Positions 11,720-22,965 of a stretch of DNA of 64,000 nucleotides are shown here, in pieces (positions within the stretch are counted from its first letter, which is position 1; each line of letters starts with the position of its first letter). Made by a program: the position numbers and the translations under genes. The stretch spans positions 103,748,965 through 103,812,964 of the forward strand of contig NC_091001.1 of NCBI RefSeq assembly GCF_041146395.1, read 5' to 3'. Below the pieces are notes generated by a model. That model made no database searches. It was given only the letters and a program-made list of their open reading frames with translations, and was not told the DNA's origin. Source of the DNA: Eulemur rufifrons. Lineage: Eukaryota > Chordata > Mammalia > Primates > Lemuridae.

Positions 11720-12435
11720 ATATGGGCTTTAAAAACAGCTTCATTGGAGTATAATTTGCATAACACAGAATATATAAATGATGATATTTAGTAAATTTAT
11801 AAAGTTGTACAATCATTATCACAATCCAGTTTTAAAACATCTCCATCATCCCAAAAAGTTCCCTCTTGTCCACGTGTAGTCAATCTCTGCTTTGACCTCG
11901 TGCTCAGGCAACGACTGCCCTGCATTCTGTCTTTGTAGATTTGCCTCTTCCCCAAATTCACATAAATAGAATCATACAGTATGATTTTTGTGTATCTAGT
12001 ATCTTTCACTTACCATGTTTTTCAGATTCAACCATGTTGCAGCATGTATCAGCAATTTGTAGTAATATTTCATTGTATTAATATATCATATTTTGTTTAT
12101 CTATTCACAGTTGATGGAACTTTGGATTATTACCAGTTTTTCACTATTATGAAAAATGATATGAATATTTGCACACAAATATTTGTTTGCACATATGTTT
12201 TCATTTCTTTGGGGTAGATCTCTAAGAGTGGAATTACTAGATATGATTGCATGTGTAAATTTAATTTCTTAAGGAATTATAAAACTTTTTTTTTCAAAAT
12301 GGCCATACTATTTTACATTTCAACCAACAATGTAAGAGGGTTCTACTTTTTCTGTGTCTTTGCTAATATTTGATATTATCAGCCTTTTTACCTTATAGTC
12401 ACTGTAGTGGTTGTGAAGTGGTATTTGATTGAGGT
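11720..12435 (-). mobile_element. L1M ORF2 C-terminal region, antisense
   Basis: Antisense ORF2 3' region: 'agcttcattggagtataatt', 'cacataaatagaatcatac', 'tgttgcagcatgtatcagc', 'aagagtggaattactagat', 'tagtggttgtgaagtgg'. All blocks are in the expected order for a reversed L1. Confidence 0.85.
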
Positions 12436-12606
12436 TTTGTTTTATTTTCCAAATGGTGACAGAAATAGATGCCCATATGTGGGTGATCTCATGCTGGCCC
12501 CACTCCATAATCACAATAAGAACCCGGAGCCTGCATCCTTTCCTCTCAATCTCCAGCAATTTCAGATCTCCTCGAGGAACTGTCCTGCTCACCCATGATC
12601 TCCAGC

Positions 12607-14795
12607 TTTTTTTTTTTTTTCATTCTTTTACTTTCTATCTATTAATATTTTGTATCTTTCAATCTGAAATCTGTTTCATGTAGATATTATATATTTGGGT
12701 CATGTTCTTTTATCCAATCTGACAATCAGTATTTTTTGATTGGAGTATTTAATCCATTCACATTTAATGTTATTATTGATATAGTCAGAATTATGTCTGC
12801 CATTTTACTTTTTGTTTTCTACATGTCTCATATCTTTTTTGTTCCTCTATTAGTCCTCTACTGCTTTCTTTTGCATTAAATTGGCCCTTTTAACTTTTTG
12901 CAGTTATTTTTCTCTCCTTGTTTAATTTTGGACAGTTTCTATTGCTGTATCTTCAAAATCACTAGTATTTTCTTCTGTGATGTCTGATTTGTCATTAATA
13001 CCATTTTGTTCATGTTTTCATATAAAGCACTGTATCTTTCATCTTTAGAAGTTTGATTAAGTTGATCTTATATCATCCATTACTTAACTTTTTGAACATA
13101 CGGAATACAGTTATTATAATTGCTTAGTGTCCTTTTCTTCTAATTCTGATGTTTTATCTGCTTTGGGATGGTTTCAATTAGTTTCTTTTTTTCCTTGTGA
13201 TAGCCATATTTTCCTGCTTTTCTGTGTATCTTTTATTTTTTTTTATTGAATTCCTGTATTATGTATTTTTACTTTTTGGGGTATGGATATTTTTGTATTT
13301 CTACAAATATTCCTGAGTTTCATTCTAGGGTTCATTTAAGTCATTTGGAAACAGTGTTAGTTTTTGCTTCTTGCTTTAAAGATTAGGTGGAGCAAGAGCA
13401 CTCTGGGTATTTTGGCCAATGTCCCATAAATTATGAAGTTTTTGAGACTGGTTGGTGAAAACAAGGCATTATTTCTGGTCTTGTGTGAGTGCTGGACACA
13501 GTTTCCTCTAATCCTAATTTCCTCTAATTTAGTTGTTCTTTATCCAGTCTCAAGTTGTTTCCTCAAATAATTGCATTGATTGCTATTAAGAGGAATATTC
13601 AAGGGCGATGCTCTGCAGGTTTCCAGAGTTCTCTTTCTGTTTATTCTTCTGTTTTCCAGTACTTCATGCTGTGCACTCTACCTACCTCAGTCTTGGGTTC
13701 CCCTTCTCTGTGCCATGGTCCAGACACTCTCCCAAGGCAGGAAACTAGAACAGTTGCACAATTCATCTAAATAGTGTCCCATCTCTGAGGTATCACTGTC
13801 CTTCAGTGTATATTCTCCAGTATCTTGAAAACAGTTGTTTTGTATATATGGCCCAGAATTTTATTTTGCTTTGTTTTGTCATTTCAAATGGAAGAGCAAA
13901 TTTGGTCCCAATTATTCCATTTGGTCCAGAAGTGGAAATCTGTTGATTTTTTACCCCATTTTTGAGTTATTTTCTTACTGGTTGCCCTGGGGGTTATAAT
14001 ATGCCTCCTAAATTATCACAATCTAATTAAGGTTCATACTGATTAATTCCAGTTAAATATAGCAATTTTGCCCCAATATAGCTCCATTTACTTTTTTGTG
14101 TTTGCTATTATTTTCATATATACTACACATACATGTATGAAAAACCCAACAATACAGAGTTATAATTCATGCCTTCTATAATCTATTTCTTTTAAAAAAT
14201 CAGAGAAAGAAAGAGAAAAAATCTTCATAAAATCTTTTATATTTACATATATTTATCATTTGAGGGACTCTTCATTTCTTCCTATAGATTTATCATCTGA
14301 TAACTTTTTGCCTTGATGACTCTCTTTACTATTTCTCTTAAGGCAAATTCATTAGCAACAAGTTGTTAGTTTCTTGGTTTTGTTGCTATTGTTGTCTGTT
14401 TTTAATTCTGGAAATCTCATTATTTTGCCTTTAAAACAAAAATATAAAATTCTTATTTTTTTTCTTTCAGTACTTGAGCCATATCATTCCATTTTCTTAG
14501 GACTTTTATGGTTTCTGATGAGAAATTAAACATTAATCACATTTTTTGTTTCCCTATATATTATGGGTAATTTTTCTCTTATTGCTTTCAAAATTTTCTG
14601 TCTTTGGTTGTCAGCAGATCATGATATGTCTAGGTGTAGATCTCTTTGTGTTTATCTGACTTAGGGTTCATGGTGCTTCTTAAATCTATGGATTAATATT
14701 TTTCATCAAATTTGGGAAATTTTCAGCCATTATTCCTTTAAATCTTCTTTCTGCCTCTTTCTCTTCTGGCACTCCCAGTATATATTGCATATAGT
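12607..14795 (-). mobile_element. L1M antisense, composite
   Basis: It begins with a 14-T run at 12607-12620, the possible poly(A) of a reversed insertion. Then come L1 blocks: 'tttgattggagtatttaatcc' (12737 on), 'cttctaattctgatg', 'atattttcctgcttttctg', and from 14290 the series 'ctcttaaggcaaattc', 'tttctgatgagaaatta', 'atttgggaaattttcagcc', 'ctttctgcctctttctcttc'. Probably more than one old copy. The 12440-12606 gap just before it is not L1. Confidence 0.72.
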
Positions 14796-14804
14796 CCATA
14801 TACT

Positions 14805-15510
14805 TGATTGTCTGTATATACCACATTTTCTTTATCCATTCATCTGTCAATGGACATCTAGGTAATTTCCATATCTTGGTTATTGAGAATGAAGGTGGAA
14901 TTACAAATATCTCCTTGAGATTCTGTTTAAATATTTTGGATAAATACTCAGAAGTGAGATTCCTGGATCACATGGTGATTCTGTTTTTTAATTTTTGAGA
15001 AAACTCCATACCATTTTCCACAGTGGCTGCATTTTACACTCCCATCAACAAGGCATAAAGGTGCCAATTTCTTTACATCCTTGACAACACTTGTTATTTT
15101 GTTTTGTTTTATTTATTATTTTTTATGTCCATACTAAAGGTGTAAGGGCTCATTGTAGTTTTGATTTGCATTTCCCTGATTATCAGTGATGTTAAGCATC
15201 TTTTCATATACCTGGTGGCCATTTGTATGTCTTCTTCAGAGAAATGTCTATTCAAGTCCTGTGCATATTTTTTTAACCAGGCCATATTTTTTTGCTATGG
15301 AGTTGTAGAAGTTCCTTATATATTTTGGATATTAATCCTTTATCAAATGTATGGTTTACGAATACTTTCTCCTATTCAGCAGGTTGCCTTTTCTTTCTGG
15401 TTATTGTTTCCTCTACTGGACAGAAACATTTTAGTTAGATATAGTCCAACTTGCCTATTTTTGCTTTTGTTGCCTATGTTTTAGATGTCTTATACAGGAA
15501 ATCATTGCAA
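14805..15510 (-). mobile_element. L1 (L1MA/MB-like) ORF2 3' region, antisense
   Basis: Well-preserved antisense ORF2: 'accacattttctttatccat', 'gagattcctggatcacatgg', 'ttttgatttgcatttccctg', 'ccttatatattttggatat', 'tttttgcttttgttgcctat'. It is clearly less diverged than the neighbouring L1 pieces. Its left side lacks a poly(T), so the 3' UTR was lost or separated. It joins an oppositely oriented piece at about 15511. Confidence 0.88.
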
Positions 15511-15511
15511 A

Positions 15512-15690
15512 AGTCAATTGTGTTTCTATAAACTAACAATGAATAATTTGAAAGTAAATTAAGAAAACAAAACAAAAAAAAGAAAACAGTATTATTTACA
15601 ATAGCATCTAAAAGAATAAAATATTTAGAAATAAACTTATCCAAGGAGGCAAAAGATGAGTCTCAAAATGAAAATATTTTAAAGAAAGGA
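15512..15690 (+). mobile_element. L1 ORF2 segment, inverted partner of the preceding copy
   Basis: Sense ORF2 from several hundred bases upstream of the preceding segment in L1 coordinates: 'tgtttctataaactaacaatg', 'aatagcatctaaaagaataaa', 'cttatccaaggaggcaaaag'. The antisense 3' portion followed directly by a sense 5' portion is the standard product of twin-primed L1 insertion. Confidence 0.8.
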
Positions 15691-15942
15691 GAGTTTGGAG
15701 GGTGTGCCAGTCCCTGGTTCTGCCTCTGCCTCCTGCCACAAGAGAAACTGATTGCAGAGGTGATAAGAGAACAGGCTATTTTTTAGACTAAAGCAGGAGA
15801 CACGCTGACAATGAGAGGACATCAAGATGGAAGATTTTGATTACAAGAGCTGGGAGACAGGATTCATTCATTAAGAACTTTTCACTTGACAGCAGCAATT
15901 TTAATCACAAAGTTTGCTGACCCAGGAACACAACTAGGGCTC

Positions 15943-15944
15943 TT

Positions 15945-15978
<34 letters not shown>
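15943..15978. repeat. (GT)n dinucleotide repeat
   Basis: About 16 GT units with one GA interruption near the start. Confidence 0.95.
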
Positions 15979-15982
<4 letters not shown>

Positions 15983-17499
15983 CTTGCAGTGTATAGTACT
16001 TGACTTTTAAACTCCTTCACTTTAAGAAAAGAAATCCTGATACACTGGAACCATTAGATACTTTAACTGAAGTTTTTAGTTCAAACCCTAAATATGAGTT
16101 TATTAAACTTCACTTTAAAATGCATGTGAATTTTTCAGCTTATCTGCATTACTTGAGTTCTATATTCCATTAAGCATGTTGCTGTGTGAGAGGAGTAAGC
16201 CTCAGTTCCACTTTCTTTAAAAAGACTTATTACAAATGGAGAATAAGATATCTGTAACACAAAGCAGACCTCAGAAGCCAGAAGACATCCACAGAAATAG
16301 AATTCAGAAGGGGGACTCACCGAGAGAAGTGCAGGGGCGGAAGTATTACTTTTCTTACCTATCATTAGGTTCATGGCTGAGACAACCATAACAAGATTCA
16401 GATTAATAAAAAAAAAAAGCATCCAAATGTATTTAAGTTTTATATGACATGAGAGCCTTCAGCAATGAAAGTCCAAAGAAACATGAAACCTGTATCTTAT
16501 GCTACATTTGATGGAGAAGTGGATAGTTATGGAGAAGTATGATTGGACAAAGTGAGTGTGATCTAATGGTGATAAACTGAGGGGAAATATTAGCAAGGTC
16601 TGTTAGTTCTGATTCTCCTTTGGGTTCCTGTACCTTCAGAGTTAGGACTTTCCTTTCCTCTGGGAATAGGGGGAGCACCTCTCACATGAGGGTCTTATGA
16701 CCTACTTTAAGGGAAGGTCAGAAAATTCTTTCCTAGAATTTTATGGCCTGCTTCAGGGGAGAAGAGCAGGGAAGATCAGAGAGTCTTCAGGCTTCTGTGG
16801 TTTTCTCAAATGCCAAGGGATCATATTTTGGGGTAGCATGTCCTGAACCCCACCAGGAGGAAATTAGAAATAATGCTTCCAAAAAATGATTAAGGATGAC
16901 AAATAAGGTGCATTATTTTATATTAGGAGCAAAACGTTGTCAAATTTGATGGCTGGATCCTGCAGGCAAAGTAGAAAACTTGCCTTCCATTTTGCAATTA
17001 TCTTTTCAATAAAGGAAAGTGAACACCAAATGATTAGAGGGTGACAAAAATAGATACAGGAATCATATGTCAACGTCTCACATGAGACCCTTGAGGACAA
17101 GACAAAGATATATAGGCAGGTGCTGGTACAATCTCAACGACTGCTTCCAAAGGATACTAATGAGTAAATTAATATCAATCTTGAGCAAAACAATATTGTC
17201 AGGAAAGAGCTAATGAATTTAGGGTTTGGGACTATGCAAATTCTATTCTGTCTCAGTGTTTAGATGTTTAACATTTACCTGCCACAAAGTGGCCACTTGA
17301 TGAATGATTTATTAAATACAGAAAGAACAAAGCTAATCATTGTGGTGTGCTTACCATCCTAGCCATCATGCACTATGGAATATTTACTCAATATTATTCT
17401 ATGCTTACCTTACTTTCTGATTTGACTGAATTAAACCCTTACTCATTAAATTAGGTTTTTATATAGTACATAAATAATAATTTTCTCAAATATAATATT
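15979..17499. other. Unassigned; possible LTR/MaLR-internal fragment at 16600-16860 and L2 tail at 17215-17320
   Basis: Between 16600 and 16860 the words 'tatggcctgcttcagggg' and 'gggtagcatgtcctgaacc' look like ERV-derived sequence, but I cannot name it. 17215-17320 faintly resembles an L2 3' tail ('gatgaatgatttattaaat'). No gene seen. Confidence 0.35.
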
Positions 17500-17995
17500 T
17501 TATACATCTTTTTATTTGATGTCACAACAGTTCTATGAGGTAGATAGTGATTATTGCTCCTGTTAAATTAAACTGAATTTGGCCTCAGGACCCCTCTATA
17601 CTTTGAGCACATAGCCAACTGCAACCTAGTTTAGTACACAAACTAACCATCAGCCTGAATTAGGAGTATAATTTTGTAACAAATCGTAACAAATTACAGT
17701 AGCCAAGCTTCAGTCAATCACAAGAGGCCAACTGATCAGACCATGTAACGTCAAGCTGCCTTTCCTGCCTGCCCAAGATTTATGGAAGGGAGGTCTCTAA
17801 ATGTCTTCTGGTTCTTGGTGCTGCCTGAATCACCAATCATTCTTTGCTCAATTAAACTTTACTAAATTTAATTTGTGTAAAGTTTTTTTTTTAACACTCC
17901 TATTTCACAATTTAAGAAACTGAGCTTCAGACTATGCTATACACAAGCACAAGGCTACACAGCTAACAAGTATTTGAGCTGGGATTTAAAACAAA
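17500..17995 (-). mobile_element. MIR SINE, split in two by a solo LTR
   Basis: The antisense MIR runs through 'cacaacagttctatgaggtag' to 17560, is interrupted by the LTR at 17561-17896, and resumes with 'ctcctatttcacaatttaag', 'aaactgagcttcag' and 'aaggctacacagctaacaag'. Removing the LTR and one copy of CTCC restores a continuous MIR. Confidence 0.85.
17561..17896 (+). mobile_element. Solo LTR (endogenous retrovirus, ERV1-type target duplication)
   Basis: A 336-bp element that begins TGTTAAATT and ends TTTTTAACA, so it has TG...CA ends with a short inverted repeat. It is flanked by CTCC at 17557-17560 and 17897-17900. A 4-bp duplication is typical of class I (ERV1) insertions. The plus strand has an ATTAAA-like signal near 17850 ('caattaaactttac'), supporting plus orientation. 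No internal retroviral sequence is present. Subfamily not identified. Confidence 0.8.
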
Positions 17996-18109
17996 AGGAA
18001 AGAATACAGAGGTGAGGAGATTAGGTACCTTTAAGCAAATGTTGCCAAGTGTCAGGACTTTTGCAAAAGAGTTTCGGTGGAAGCTGAGCCTACAAAGTCT
18101 CTTGTCTTC

Positions 18110-18475
18110 TGGCCCTTGTTTTGCTCTCTGATTTCATCTCCTGCATACGATATTCCCCCTTCCACTCTACTGGCAGATCCTGAAGTAGATCTTGCTTTCT
18201 GGCTTCCACACATGCTGACCCCTTGCAGTGTTCACCTGATCACAAACAATGGACTTCCATTTCTCAGCTCAGGCAGCTCTGAATCCCCACAGTACTCTGG
18301 GTTTCCAGCCCTTGGCACTCCTCACATGAGGTGTGAGGGTCCATTTTCTTGTCTGTCTCACCACAACTATGAGCCCCTGGAGTACAGGGCTGTGTCTTCC
18401 CATCTTTTTTCCCCCATGTTTGCCCCTTTAAAAGTTTGCTTGCTTAAATGAGTGAGTGAATCCATGTCAAGCATG
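18110..18475 (+). mobile_element. L2 LINE 3' region
   Basis: Sense L2 3' UTR, strongly decayed: 'ttcttgtctgtctcaccac', 'tatgagcccctggagtacag', 'ggctgtgtcttcccatc', ending 'atgagtgagtgaat'. The open frame that crosses it is accidental. Confidence 0.62.
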
Positions 18476-18812
18476 AAGGAACACTCATTTCTGCGTTGCT
18501 CTTGTTAAAGTCTTGCAGGTGTCTTCATAAATCCTTCATGCATAATGCAGTACATGATGAAGTCCTGTCCTCAGACAAGACTCTATCCAGATTATTCAAT
18601 TAAATAAAATAGTATTTATAAGTGATGAGTGAACAGTATTTATATACTATGGGGATTGTTATTATGCACCTGCAATAGGAACTATTGAGAAATAAGCACA
18701 GCAACTATAACTTCATTGGAAGATTTTTACAAGGCCATGCTGGGACTCCTCACTTTACTCCCTCCCCCCTTACATTCTTCCTCCCATTACCAGCTCTTTC
18801 CTCACTTAAGTA

Positions 18813-18847
<35 letters not shown>

Positions 18848-18977
18848 CCCCTTCTTCTCCTCCTCCTTCTTCTTCTTCTCCTTCTCTTCCTCCTCCTCCT
18901 CCTGCTTCTCCTCCTCCTCCTCCTCCTCCTCCTCCTCCTCCTCCTCCTCCTCCTCCTCCTTCTTCTTCTTCCTCTTC
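18813..18977. repeat. (CT)n-(TCC/TTC)n polypyrimidine tract
   Basis: 165 bp of pyrimidine on the plus strand, broken by a single G at 18904. (CT)n occupies about 18813-18845, then mixed TTC/TCC and a long perfect (TCC) run at about 18909-18960. It contains mirror-symmetric segments and could form intramolecular triplex DNA. Long Ser/Pro, Leu or Arg frames across it are repeat artefacts. Confidence 0.96.
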
Positions 18978-19379
18978 GCTCCCTTAGACCCTGTTCCTCC
19001 CTGTCCCTCTCTTTCTCTCTCCTCCTCTCAGTCTCTCCCCTTCCTGTCTCTCCCCACACTCCCCACACCCAGCCTGGAAGTCACCCATCCAGTGCCCCAG
19101 GAGGGAGCTGTACCTCCAGTAGTTCTGGTTCCACTGGGGGCTTCTGGGCTGTGGAGTGAACCCTCAGACATACACAGGGCTGCCTGCTGGCTTTTACTCA
19201 GAGGTACTTTCATAATTGATCTGTGATCTTACCTTCAATGCCCAGGAGGAGACAGGCTGAAGAGGAAGGAGCTCCCCCTAGCACAGAGGCGGTATGAAGC
19301 TGCCATTGGATTCACACCCATATACCTTCTGGCATTTCTAAGAAACCTTTACTAAATGAGATACTTGTGAAGGTATGTC
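18978..19379. other. Pyrimidine-rich flank, then unassigned
   Basis: 18995-19070 stays pyrimidine-rich (C/T blocks with occasional G/A). The rest is unassigned. Confidence 0.5.
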
Positions 19380-19565
19380 ATAGACTTCTAACCAAATACA
19401 ATGTCACTATTATTTTTCCACTAAACTGTAAATCTCTTTGCAAGTAGGGCCTTTAGTTTATTAATTTTTGAACCCTTAGGACTTAGCATAGCACCTGGAT
19501 CAGAGTAAATTATACTTAAAACATACATGGAATGAATGAGTGAATGAGAGCATGATGAGTTAACA
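19380..19565 (+). mobile_element. L2 3' end
   Basis: Sense L2 tail: 'ccactaaactgtaaatctct', 'gcaagtagggccttta', 'gcatagcacctggat', ending in 'gaatgaatgagtgaatga'. Confidence 0.75.
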
Positions 19566-20884
19566 ACTAGCATGAGTAATGAGTCATCAATAGGATTTAA
19601 ATGCACTTGAACACTTTGCCAGGCATTCAAGGCCCTGTGTGATGACAATGGTCCGTGGGTGTTGTGTGCAGGTGGGGCTCCTGAAGCTATCCTGGGGATT
19701 TTTGTTTTAATTTCATTAGAAAAGGATTAGGTTTGATTATCTTGTTTTTAGTTAAATATCGGAAAAAATGAAAATCACCAGAAGACAGAACTAAAGAGTA
19801 TTTTATGTTCTCTTATTCTAAAATATGTATTTTTTTGAAACAGGATTTCCTAGAGTTTGGTACTAACCTGCTCTAACACACAGTGATGAAGTGTCTACAC
19901 ACAGCTGGGTTTCGAGGAATTTGCCGCAGCAGCTGAGTGGGGTCCGTGAGCCTGTGCACTTGTTTCATGGTCTCACTATAGTGAGCACTGGGGTTTGTTT
20001 CAGAAAAGACAAAGCAGGATAGAAGAGGAATGGCCTTGTTTCCTGAGCTGCACAGACAAGCCTCCCTGGCCTTGCCACTCAGGGTCCTGGGGCTAAAATC
20101 ACAGATTCATAGTGGCTGTAAGAAACTCCCTGCAGCTTTCTGGGAGCTGAGAACATCCTGGCACAATTCTGATTGTTCATGACAGAGGAAGAACACCCCC
20201 TTAAGAAGTTGGATTAGGGATGGGGAGGAGGGCTTCCGTCTGACATTTCCAGGTTCATGAGAATCATGGACAAAATCTACAGCCAGGAGATCCTGCCTTG
20301 AGCATCTACTTTCTTGCCAATTTGAATAGCAGGTTACCAATTATGGGTTCTTTGCAAACCTCCTTAGACCACACTGTGTCTCTGTAGGCATTTATATTTT
20401 ATTTGATGGCAGTGACATTGATGCATAATAGTTTCCACCCCTGCAAATGATTACAGATTCTATAGCTGATAGAGTAGAGTGATATTGCTGCAAAATTTAA
20501 CACTGTACACTAAGAAAGAAACACTCTCTCTTGTGTGCAGTTTGTACATTCAGGATCTTATGCCTTATTCCTGCATTTCATTCTCTTTATTCTATTAAAT
20601 GATCAGTATTTAGGGGAGGTCTCTCAGGGATTTTGCTAGAAATTCTATTCATCCTCTCTTAATCCAGGATAGAGACCAGAAACAGTGTCTGAGAGTCACT
20701 GAGCAGGTGCTCCCTGCCATGGTCCACAACGCAACACAGAAAGTTGAACATTTCCCAAACTGCATTGCTAGAGGTTGATGGAGGCTGAGATCAGAATGTA
20801 AGAAATTTGTAACCATTGCACCATGGTCCAACAGGAGGGACAGGGAGAGAGCTGGGAGCCAGAACTCCTAGCATGTAAGATTAG
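19566..20884. other. Unassigned unique sequence
   Basis: 1.3 kb with no recognised repeat or gene. A perfect 14-bp palindrome, CTCACTATAGTGAG, lies at 19972-19985. Confidence 0.45.
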
Positions 20885-21025
20885 AGCCCACCCTAATGAC
20901 CTCACTTAACCTTAATTATCTCTTTAAAGATGCTGTCTCCAAATACAGTCACATTCTGAGCTACTGGGGCTTAGAACTTCAACATATGAATTGTGGGGGA
21001 GACATAATTCCCCCCATACCTCGGG
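20885..21025 (-). mobile_element. MLT1-type LTR, partial
   Basis: Antisense 5' half of a MaLR LTR: 'gcccaccctaatgacctcac', 'ttaattatctctttaaagatg', 'ccaaatacagtcacattctg', 'acttcaacatatgaattg', ending in decayed 'gacataattcc'. Confidence 0.82.
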
Positions 21026-21044
21026 CTGCAATCGATGCGTTGGC

Positions 21045-21398
21045 AGGGCCGAGTTGCCCTCTGCAGGCTCTAGGGTGGAGTTTCTGTGCCTTTCCCAGAA
21101 TCTAGAAGCATCTACATTCCTTGGCTGGTGGCCTGTTTGCATCTTCAAAGTGCATCATGTTAACCACCACTTCCATCCTCGTGTCACCTCCCTCGGCCTG
21201 GCCTCACTGCTCCTGCCTTACAGGGGCCCTGCAATTTTATCAGTCCCACCCAAATAATCCAGGATGATCCTCTCATCCCAAACCCTTAAGGTAATTACAT
21301 CCTCAAAGTCTCTTAGTCTCTTTTACCATATAACATAGCATATTCACAAGTCCCGAGAATGGGTGTGGGGAGCAAAATTCAGCCTGTAATAACCACTT
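21045..21398 (-). mobile_element. Second MLT1-type LTR, partial
   Basis: An antisense MaLR LTR of the same group as the copy at 7875: 'tccttggctggtggcc', 'catcttcaaagtgc', 'ataatccaggatgatcctct', 'taaggtaattacatc', 'catattcacaagtcc', ending 'aaaattcagcctgtaat'. It directly follows the previous LTR in the same orientation. Confidence 0.75.
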
Positions 21399-21399
21399 G

Positions 21400-21525
21400 G
21401 TGTTTCCAGGCCTTTGCTTGTAAATCTATAAAATGTGAACTAACAGTCTGCCTGATTGTCATGCAGGGCTCCTATAAGGATCAAATAACACATTTGGTAT
21501 AAAAGTGCTTGTGGATGTCAGGGCC
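21400..21525 (+). mobile_element. MIR SINE fragment
   Basis: Sense MIR centre: 'ttgtaaatctataaaatgtg', then 'agggctcctataaggatcaa', then 'ataaaagtgcttgtg'. Confidence 0.7.
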
Positions 21526-22005
21526 ACCACAGATACAAGGCACAACCAATCACAGATGTTTATATTGTTCATTTCTTACTCCCTAACCGTACTGTACCTT
21601 TGTAGTATGAATATGTACAGATTAGAAACACAAGTATTCAGTAAATTAAAGGCATATGCTGTTATTTCTTTAATTTATTTATTCTCTGAACATTCAAAAC
21701 AATTTAACAAAAGCAATATAGGGATTCCATAAAAATTTGTTGATTTGGCTCACGTACCCTTTGTTAGCAAGGACTTTGTTTTTGTTCATTTGTAGACAGT
21801 AGGCACTCTTGTCTATGGAAGTCTCCAGCAAGCTCGCCACTTCCAAACACAGTGGAGAATCAGAAGAGAAATGAACACAGCCACTGAAGAGCCACAACGT
21901 GGATCACAATTTCCAAGCACTTTATCCAGAGAATGTATTTAAGTGACCATTTGAGGCTTGTTTAATCCTGTTTCATAATCTATGCTGTTTTGCTTTTCTA
22001 TTGCC
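21526..22005. other. Unassigned unique sequence
   Basis: No repeat or gene recognised. Confidence 0.5.
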
Positions 22006-22630
22006 ACATAACAAACTACCCTAAAACTTGGTGATCTAAAATAACAATTGTTTTGTTATATTGAATGATTTTATAGGCCAGGGATCCTGGCAGGGTGTGA
22101 CTGGCCAGTTCTGCTGCCTGTGCCGTCGACTGGACTCCCTGGGCAGTGTCCAGCTGGCAGCCTGCCTGCCTTGCTGGGTCCAAGACAGCCTCATTCTCTG
22201 GCCAGAGGCCATGGTGAGCCGGCTGATAGGCGGGGCTCAGCTGGGACCCTCTCACCCCCCAGGCAATCTCACACGCTCTCCTCGTGTCTCTCCAGCAGGT
22301 AGGTGGGCTTCTTAACTGATGTTCAGGACTCCAGGAGAGCCACACGGAGCAGAAATCTCTTCCAGTCTCAAGCCTGTGCCTGGAAACTGGCATGGCCAGG
22401 TCCACCGTATTCCACCGGCCAAAGCACTCATGGAGGCTGCCCAGGCTTAACAGGTGGGGAGAGAGACCCATCTCTCCATGTGACAGGTGTCACAGAATGT
22501 TCAGCTTTCTTTAATCTGCCACAAATGCTAACAAACTTGTGTTCCTCGTCCTCTACCCACAAGCGATCAAAAGCAGACAGTCAGAAAGGAAAAAGATACT
22601 GTCACAGGCAAAGCTGTTAAATATTTTGAT
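22006..22630 (-). mobile_element. MLT1-type LTR, strongly decayed
   Basis: It begins with 'ttctattgccacataacaaac' and 'aaacttggtgatctaaaata', the antisense start of an old MaLR LTR, then follows 'ggccagggatcctggcaggg' and later G/C-rich blocks of the same LTR with many changes. The right boundary is uncertain. A chance frame of about 150 codons crosses it and is not a gene. Confidence 0.6.
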
Positions 22631-22849
22631 CATTACTCCTAGCGGGCAAGCGAACTGCACAGAAAAAAGACATGACTAGAATTATCACGGGAGAAGCAAG
22701 AAAAACATGAGATGGTGACACAGTAATTAAAAAGGGATAGCAACCAGGAGCTAACGTGCATAGGGTCAGCTAGCCAAAAGGCTGAGCAACCTTGAGGGCT
22801 TCGACGGTTATAGCACACAGGGCAATAAGGGACACTCACCCACCTATTT

Positions 22850-22965
22850 ATTCAACTTAGCACGTCCTGGGCATCCACCATAAATGAAGCACTGAGCTGG
22901 TCATGATAGATAGGAAGTTCCCTGACTTCCAGGGGCTTAGAGTCTCCTGGGGAAGAAAAATGTGA
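22850..22965 (-). mobile_element. L2 3' end, antisense
   Basis: 'cctatttattcaacttagca', 'actgagctggtcatgataga', 'gacttccaggggcttagag' match the reversed L2 tail. Confidence 0.65.

Noticed and set aside
16600..16860. ERV-like fragment
   Set aside because: Individual words look familiar but I could not order them against a known LTR, so it is left in the unassigned entry.
18716..19159. 147-codon plus-strand frame with long Leu run, and mirrored Arg-rich frame
   Set aside because: Both are translations of the polypyrimidine repeat.
19971..19985. CTCACTATAG word resembling part of a T7 phage promoter
   Set aside because: It is half of a perfect 14-bp palindrome in mammalian DNA and lacks the upstream TAATACGA part; coincidence.
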